Below, one piece after another: positions 63,664 to 64,000 of a DNA stretch of 64,000 bases. The DNA comes from Pholiota molesta. Its lineage: Eukaryota; Basidiomycota; Agaricomycetes; Agaricales; Strophariaceae. Position 1 is the first letter of the stretch; each line of letters opens with the position of its first letter. The notes beneath the pieces were generated by a model, which saw only the letters and a list, made by a program, of their open reading frames with translations, was not told the origin of the DNA and made no database searches. The DNA is taken from NCBI GenBank assembly GCA_014925825.1, contig JACGCK010000061.1, positions 1 through 64,000 on the forward strand, read 5' to 3'. Position numbers and translations under genes: made by a program.

Positions 63664-64000
63664 CTAAAGTTGTAACGCACCCCGTTTATCAGTATCGCAG
63701 TGTTTATTATAATCTTCGTGAGAGGACCAGGACTTTACGCTGGCGGTCTTTGAAAAAACGGTTGTGCGTCCGGTGTTGTCTTCCATGCTGGTCACAAGTA
63801 GATGCGCTTTCCGTGTTTTCAAGCTGTTGATGGTTTTGCCAAGGAATATGTATAGTAGGATGCTACACCATGGAGCATCTCATCCCGGGACCCACTGGCT
63901 CCCGCTATCCGCAAGGAAGGATATCAATGAAGACGGATGTAGTATTCCTTTCATGAACCATCGCCAGAAGGGACTGGGACCGCATCGGTGAGCGACCGAG
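63664..64000. other. Right-edge sequence, no gene assigned
   Basis: The last 337 bases hold the ARP6 3' flank and an open plus-strand frame of 75 codons (63764-63991) without recognisable motifs. A following gene could begin outside the window. Confidence 0.3.

Overview
The window looks like nuclear DNA from a mushroom-forming basidiomycete (Agaricomycetes). Genes are close together and split by many short introns of about 45-65 bases, with occasional GC-AG introns. The best-recognised proteins (Rad4, Trm61, a PAS protein, GH27, MtnB, RecQ, Nop56, an ABCC transporter, GH5 exo-glucanase, Kin17, a PTDSS-type phosphatidylserine synthase, a Zn2Cys6 factor, TANGO2, Arp6) read as fungal, and a DUF6698 gene points to Agaricomycetes. 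No CRISPR, operon or other prokaryotic feature is present. All family calls come from reading motifs by eye; no search was run.

Layout: 0-2 kb holds a decaying GH31 alpha-glucosidase cut off by the left edge. 2-10 kb is an accessory stretch: gene-free relic sequence, a 5'-truncated LINE with its poly(A) tail, a divergent pair (small coiled-coil protein and DUF6698 protein), an array of diverged direct repeats, and a gag-like zinc-finger ORF broken by one stop codon. 10-19 kb is GC-rich and holds rad4 (+), trm61 (-) and a PAS-domain gene (+). 20-25 kb has a GH27 alpha-galactosidase (-) diverging from the methionine-salvage gene mtnB (+). 25-34 kb has a RecQ helicase (+), an Nta1-like amidase (-), an unidentified coiled-coil gene (+) and NOP56 (-). 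35-42 kb is one large ABCC transporter. 42.6-46.4 kb is a membrane-anchored GH5 exo-1,3-beta-glucanase (-). A gene-poor 3 kb follows, then KIN17 (-), a base-exchange phosphatidylserine synthase (-) with a small ORF directly upstream, another gene-poor 3 kb, a Zn2Cys6 regulator (+), TANGO2 (-) and ARP6 (+), the last two diverging from a 426-base spacer.

Most genes are housekeeping (DNA repair, tRNA and snoRNP biology, chromatin, lipid and methionine metabolism), with three carbohydrate-active enzymes. There is no obvious biosynthetic cluster. The most pervasive oddity is that many conserved genes need 1-2 base corrections to keep frame, often in short homopolymers. This points to residual indels in the assembly rather than mass pseudogenisation. 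The GH31 gene is different: it carries a nonsense codon and has lost its 3' end. The least explained biology is the 4-9.5 kb accessory stretch.
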